IMG/VR virus record: IMGVR_UViG_3300021185_003351
Location: 1 to 64,000 of that record
Length of the DNA: 64,000 nucleotides
Strand: one strand, 5' to 3'
DNA from: a virus
The notes under the pieces were generated by a model. It was not told where the DNA came from and searched no databases. It was given only the letters and a program-made list of their open reading frames with translations. This document shows positions 60,840-64,000 of the stretch, in pieces; the stretch's first letter is position 1, and every line of letters begins with the position of its first letter. A program made the position numbers and the translations under genes.

Positions 60840-62606
60840 ATGGCATCATGGAAAAAAGTCATCGTATCAGGCAGTAATGCCGATTTAGCACAAATAACAT
60901 CATCAGCTGGAATAATAACTGCAGGAGATTTAAATGTTTCTGGTAATAGTTTTCTAGGAACTAATCCTAGCGGTAGAACAGAAAGCACTGGATCATTATT
61001 TATTTCTGGAGCACTTGTATTAGATACAAATACAGGAGGCGGATCCAATGTTGGAGGGTTTACATTTGATTTAGGACCAACATCTGATGCTAGAGATGGT
61101 AGAATAATAGTTACTCCAAAACATAGATATGGCGGATTTCAATATAAAGTTTTATCTGATGCCAATTATAGTAACGAAACAGTAATTGATCTTTACTCCG
61201 CCAACGCAGGAAGAACAGGATTTCTTGCACTTTATAATCAAAACACTAAAAATATACAATTATCTGCAGATGCTCAAGGAGCTATGTTTAATACTGCAAT
61301 GGTAATTGGAACAAATCAAGCTGCAAATGCATTTATTCAAAGTAATGATCCAAATGCACCAGACAATACTAATCCTTATAAATTAGCAGTAGCTGGTAGA
61401 TTATATGTTGGTACTGCTAATGGAGAACAAGCAATTCATAATATAACAGGATCTACAAATATAACAGGATCATTAAATGTTGATGGTACATTAACAGTTA
61501 CCGGAGATACATTACAAGAAGATTTACAAACAACAGGAACTACCAAGCTTGGTAATGATATGTCTGACAAGACAGAAGTTACAGGATCTTTAAATGTTAC
61601 TGGATCTAGTTTCTTTCAAGGAAGTGGTATTTTTAGTGGGTCAGAGGCAAAAGTAACAATTGATCCATATGCTACTAATGTAATTGAAATACAAGATGCT
61701 GGCGGCGGAACAACACAAAAATTAAGATTTAGAAATGCTGTAGGCTCTGAGGAAATAGTACTTCATGGTAATGATACTGATAATAGAATATTCTTGAACG
61801 GCGGAGGCAGTACTGATGTCATGCTTAGGACAGCCAATAGCTATTTTGGAGGCAAGTTGAGTATAGGTGCCGCCTCTTACGATAACGATAATACATTATC
61901 TGTAACAGGTAATGCAAAAGTAACAACAGGTATTACTGGATCTTATTTAACTGATAATAAATTATTAACTGCCGGAAGTGTAGGACAAATTGAATCAAGT
62001 GCAATAACTTGGGATGATACCACATTAACAGTAGGATCATCAGGAGCAGGACATGTTTATGCAACTCAAGTAACTGCATCAGAAGTTAAGATATCTAGTT
62101 TAGCAGCTGACAGAATTGTATTTGTTAATTCAACTAATCAATTAGAAGATTCCGCAAATTTACAGTATGATGATGATGGCGGATTAAATGTAGGCGGAAA
62201 ATTATCTTTAACCGGTGATTTAATTGTTTCTCATAACTTAACAGTTCAAGGAACAGCATCGTTTCAAAACACAGAAGACTTAGACGTTAAAGACAGATTT
62301 ATAAGAATGGCGTCGGGTTCTACCACAACTGGAGATGGTGGATTTGCAGTACAGCAAACAGGTCCATTAGACACAGAAGGATTTGGATATGATAGTGCTT
62401 TACAAAGATGGGGAGTTACTTCATCGTTTGATGCATCACAAAATGCATTAAATCCAGCAGCATTTATGCCAATGACAATTAATGGAACAGAAAATGTACC
62501 AACCTCTAATCAAGTAGCAAATGAAACTAGATACAAAAAAGCTGGTAACATGTATATTGATACAAATGCTTCCATGGAAGAAGGCGGCGTTTGGATATAC
62601 GTATAA
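60840..62606 (+). CDS. Tail fibre protein with WKKVIVSGS N-terminus (588 aa)
   Basis: Starts MASWKKVIVSGSNADLAQIT. The shaft contains repeats of TGSLNVTGSSFFQGSG and the G-S-x-N-I-T-G-S type and then a strand-rich C-terminal domain ending EEGGVWIYV. It shares the N-terminal WKKVxVSGSxA module with the incomplete gene at the right edge, so the two are paralogues. Strong Shine-Dalgarno AAAGGAG suggests high expression. Receptor-binding fibre subunit by composition. Confidence 0.7.
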   Translation: MASWKKVIVSGSNADLAQITSSAGIITAGDLNVSGNSFLGTNPSGRTESTGSLFISGALVLDTNTGGGSNVGGFTFDLGPTSDARDGRIIVTPKHRYGGFQYKVLSDANYSNETVIDLYSANAGRTGFLALYNQNTKNIQLSADAQGAMFNTAMVIGTNQAANAFIQSNDPNAPDNTNPYKLAVAGRLYVGTANGEQAIHNITGSTNITGSLNVDGTLTVTGDTLQEDLQTTGTTKLGNDMSDKTEVTGSLNVTGSSFFQGSGIFSGSEAKVTIDPYATNVIEIQDAGGGTTQKLRFRNAVGSEEIVLHGNDTDNRIFLNGGGSTDVMLRTANSYFGGKLSIGAASYDNDNTLSVTGNAKVTTGITGSYLTDNKLLTAGSVGQIESSAITWDDTTLTVGSSGAGHVYATQVTASEVKISSLAADRIVFVNSTNQLEDSANLQYDDDGGLNVGGKLSLTGDLIVSHNLTVQGTASFQNTEDLDVKDRFIRMASGSTTTGDGGFAVQQTGPLDTEGFGYDSALQRWGVTSSFDASQNALNPAAFMPMTINGTENVPTSNQVANETRYKKAGNMYIDTNASMEEGGVWIYV

Positions 62607-62609
62607 TAA

Positions 62610-62852
62610 ATGTTAAAACAGTTACAAAAATTTATGGGATTTACAGCAAAAAATATTGATGTAAAAAATCAAGAAAAAATTAAAATTAAAAAAGCCAAAG
62701 TGCCAGAACCAACACAACCTATATCTCAATTAACTAACACAGAAATAGTATGGTTAATGGGGTTAATTAAATCTGGTACTTTTAAAGGTGAAGATGTTCA
62801 AACTGTATATGAAACAGTTGTTAAGTTACAAATCATGTTAAATCAATCATAG
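62610..62852 (+). CDS. Small hypothetical protein between fibre genes (80 aa)
   Basis: Basic N-terminal half (MLKQLQKFMGFTAKNIDVKNQEKIKIKKAKVPEP) and a helical C-terminal half (LTNTEIVWLMGLIKSGTFKGEDVQTVYETVVKLQIML). Starts three bases after the fibre stop. Could be a fibre-assembly chaperone by position; no motif supports it. Confidence 0.5.
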   Translation: MLKQLQKFMGFTAKNIDVKNQEKIKIKKAKVPEPTQPISQLTNTEIVWLMGLIKSGTFKGEDVQTVYETVVKLQIMLNQS

Positions 62853-62886
62853 TTTGTATTTGATCTTAGAAAATAAATTATTATAA

Positions 62887-62900
62887 TATTTATATTAAAT
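62887..62900 (+). promoter_or_regulatory. Candidate late promoter motif
   Basis: TATTTATA at 62887-62894 followed by TTAAAT, overlapping a TTATTATAATA element (62878-62888), 82 bases before the ATG at 62977. Confidence 0.5.
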
Positions 62901-62927
62901 TGTTGTAGGCCGAAAGGAAGTAGGCAT

Positions 62928-62945
62928 ATACACGGCATAGTGTAT
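62928..62945 (+). repeat. Hairpin in the leader of the last fibre gene
   Basis: ATACAC at 62928-62933 and GTGTAT at 62940-62945 pair around a six-base loop. The surrounding leader (about 62905-62960) is less AT-rich than other gaps and also holds a TAGGC direct repeat. Confidence 0.4.
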
Positions 62946-62976
62946 GTATCTAACCACAATAAATTAAAGGACATAT

Positions 62977-64000
62977 ATGCCAAATTGGAAAAAGGTCGTT
63001 GTATCTGGAAGTGCGGCCAATCTACATTCTTTAAACGTATCAACTGATGTCACTGCATCAAATATAAGTTCTAGCGGCAATATATTCGGAAATTTATCTG
63101 AAAACTCATCCACATCATTTAAAACAGTTGTAGTAGATCCATCTACGGGTCAATTTTATAGAACAGGTTCATATGGCACCGGCGGTGGAGGCGGAGGAGG
63201 AAGTGCATTCCCATTTACTGGAGATGCTCAAATAACAGGATCATTAATAGTATCAGGAGCATTACAATTAGATTATAATGGTAATGACAATATAATTATA
63301 GGTTCTGGTTCTGGAGAAGTATTAGACTCTGGAACAAATAATATTATATTTGGTAATAATGCAGCAACTAGTTTAACTACAGGAGGTAGCAATTTAATAA
63401 TAGGTCATAGAGCTGGAAAAAGTACAGCATTAAATCAAGAAAGTGGAAATACTCTTATAGGTATAGGTGCAGGTGAAGATGGAACTTATGATGCAAATTA
63501 TGGATCTAATACATTTATAGGATATAATGCTGGTAAAAGTTCTGCAGCAATGTATAGCACATTTGTGGGATCTGGAGTAGGACAAGGAACTACTAGTTTT
63601 AGTGTTGCCATGGGAGCAAATGGAACTTTATCCTGTACAGCTGCCCAATCTGTTGCATTAGGATATGGTAGTCAAACAAATGGTACCAATAATTACAATG
63701 TATCTCTAGGTACATCAGCTATGCGATCAGGTAATGGTGGATCTCTAAACCAATATAATGTTGCATTAGGATATCAAGCTCAATACACAAGTTATAGACT
63801 TAACAATTCTATTTCAATTGGTGCTAAAGCAGCCTATGGAACAAGTTATGCAAAAGATGATATTTTTATAGGACATGAAGCAGTTTATAGTTATGTAGGA
63901 AATACTACAGGTCGTAATCTTATCATCGGATACCAAGCGGGATATGATTTAGGAGATGCAAGTACACATAATATTTTAATTGGAGAGGGAGTAGGAGCAG
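62977..64000 (+). CDS. Tail fibre protein with WKKVVVSGS N-terminus, truncated by the window end
   Basis: The ORF opens MPNWKKVVVSGSAANLHSL at 62977 and stays open to base 64000. The N-terminal module matches the fibre gene at 60840. A run of Gly near residues 70-78 forms a flexible linker. Then come repeats such as IIFGNNAA, LIIGHRAGKS, TLIGIGAG, TFIGYNAGKS and IFIGHEAV, the YadA/Hia head-like 'I-G-x-x-A' repeats that form left-handed coils in trimeric adhesins. Likely the main long fibre of the particle. The stop lies outside the window. Confidence 0.78.
   Translation, partial: MPNWKKVVVSGSAANLHSLNVSTDVTASNISSSGNIFGNLSENSSTSFKTVVVDPSTGQFYRTGSYGTGGGGGGGSAFPFTGDAQITGSLIVSGALQLDYNGNDNIIIGSGSGEVLDSGTNNIIFGNNAATSLTTGGSNLIIGHRAGKSTALNQESGNTLIGIGAGEDGTYDANYGSNTFIGYNAGKSSAAMYSTFVGSGVGQGTTSFSVAMGANGTLSCTAAQSVALGYGSQTNGTNNYNVSLGTSAMRSGNGGSLNQYNVALGYQAQYTSYRLNNSISIGAKAAYGTSYAKDDIFIGHEAVYSYVGNTTGRNLIIGYQAGYDLGDASTHNILIGEGVGA

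Noticed and set aside
1-64000. tRNA genes, CRISPR arrays, integrase or insertion sequences
   Set aside because: Looked for cloverleaf-like segments, regularly spaced repeats, and recombinase or transposase motifs; none seen. The absence of an integrase agrees with a lytic phage, though the rest of the genome is not visible.

Overview
The window is a contiguous piece of a strictly lytic-type, T4-like (myovirus) phage genome. It is AT-rich and every convincing gene lies on the + strand. The T4 landmarks are a gp55-type late sigma factor, gp5/gp25/gp6 baseplate proteins, gp61-like primase, gp47/gp46 nuclease, gp17 terminase, gp20 portal, gp21 protease, gp22 scaffold, gp23 major capsid protein and gp13/gp14 neck proteins. 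Several small genes point to a Bacteroidetes (probably marine flavobacterial) host: a DUF4494-like protein, two histone H1-like (Hc1-type) proteins, signal peptides ending in the Phe-Ser-Gln style common in Flavobacteriia, a bS21 ribosomal protein with the Bacteroidetes-like KPSVxKR tail, and start sites that mostly lack a Shine-Dalgarno sequence.

Layout. 1-6150: a tightly packed cassette of proteins, most starting with nearly the same ten residues (MIKLK[DNS][IL]LxE). I interpret this leader as a capsid-targeting sequence cut by the gp21-type protease, so these would be internal head proteins delivered with the DNA. 6150-12470: small accessory genes (CAP-domain secreted protein, Hc1-like protein, DUF4494-like protein, Hsp20, membrane proteins, zinc-ribbon proteins, HD-domain hydrolase). 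12430-28560: late sigma factor, then baseplate and tail structural genes, several very long and two with LamG-like modules. 28550-33800: an island of non-structural genes inside the tail module: a MIKLK-tagged minimal kinase, a T7-endonuclease-I-type resolvase, a primase, and a gp47-gp46 (SbcD-SbcC) single-chain fusion. 33800-39670: a 1949-residue fibre-like protein with collagen-like stretches and repeated modules. 39700-44210: a nucleotidyltransferase fused to a ligase-like domain, a Pro/Glu-rich protein and small membrane proteins. 44200-53760: terminase, portal, prohead core and protease, a bS21 homologue, scaffold and major capsid protein, closed by a strong intrinsic terminator. 53760-64000: neck proteins and a series of fibre/adhesin-like proteins; the last gene runs off the window.

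How it works together. A short AT motif (core TATTTAT[A/T], usually followed by ATAAA) occurs in 19 intergenic gaps just upstream of the first gene of a transcription unit and is my candidate for the phage late promoter used by the gp55-like factor. Genes inside units often overlap by ATGA. The standout observation is the shared N-terminal leader. It is attached to proteins of quite different kinds: a caspase-fold-like protein behind a zinc ribbon, an OmpA-like protein, a basic DUF5872-like protein and a kinase cut off right after its metal-binding Asp. Shorter related leaders are on the major capsid and core proteins. This suggests a modular system for loading effectors into the head for injection into the host.

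Limits: assignments come from reading motifs in the translations only. No database or structure search was run, and several structural-protein names are positional inferences.
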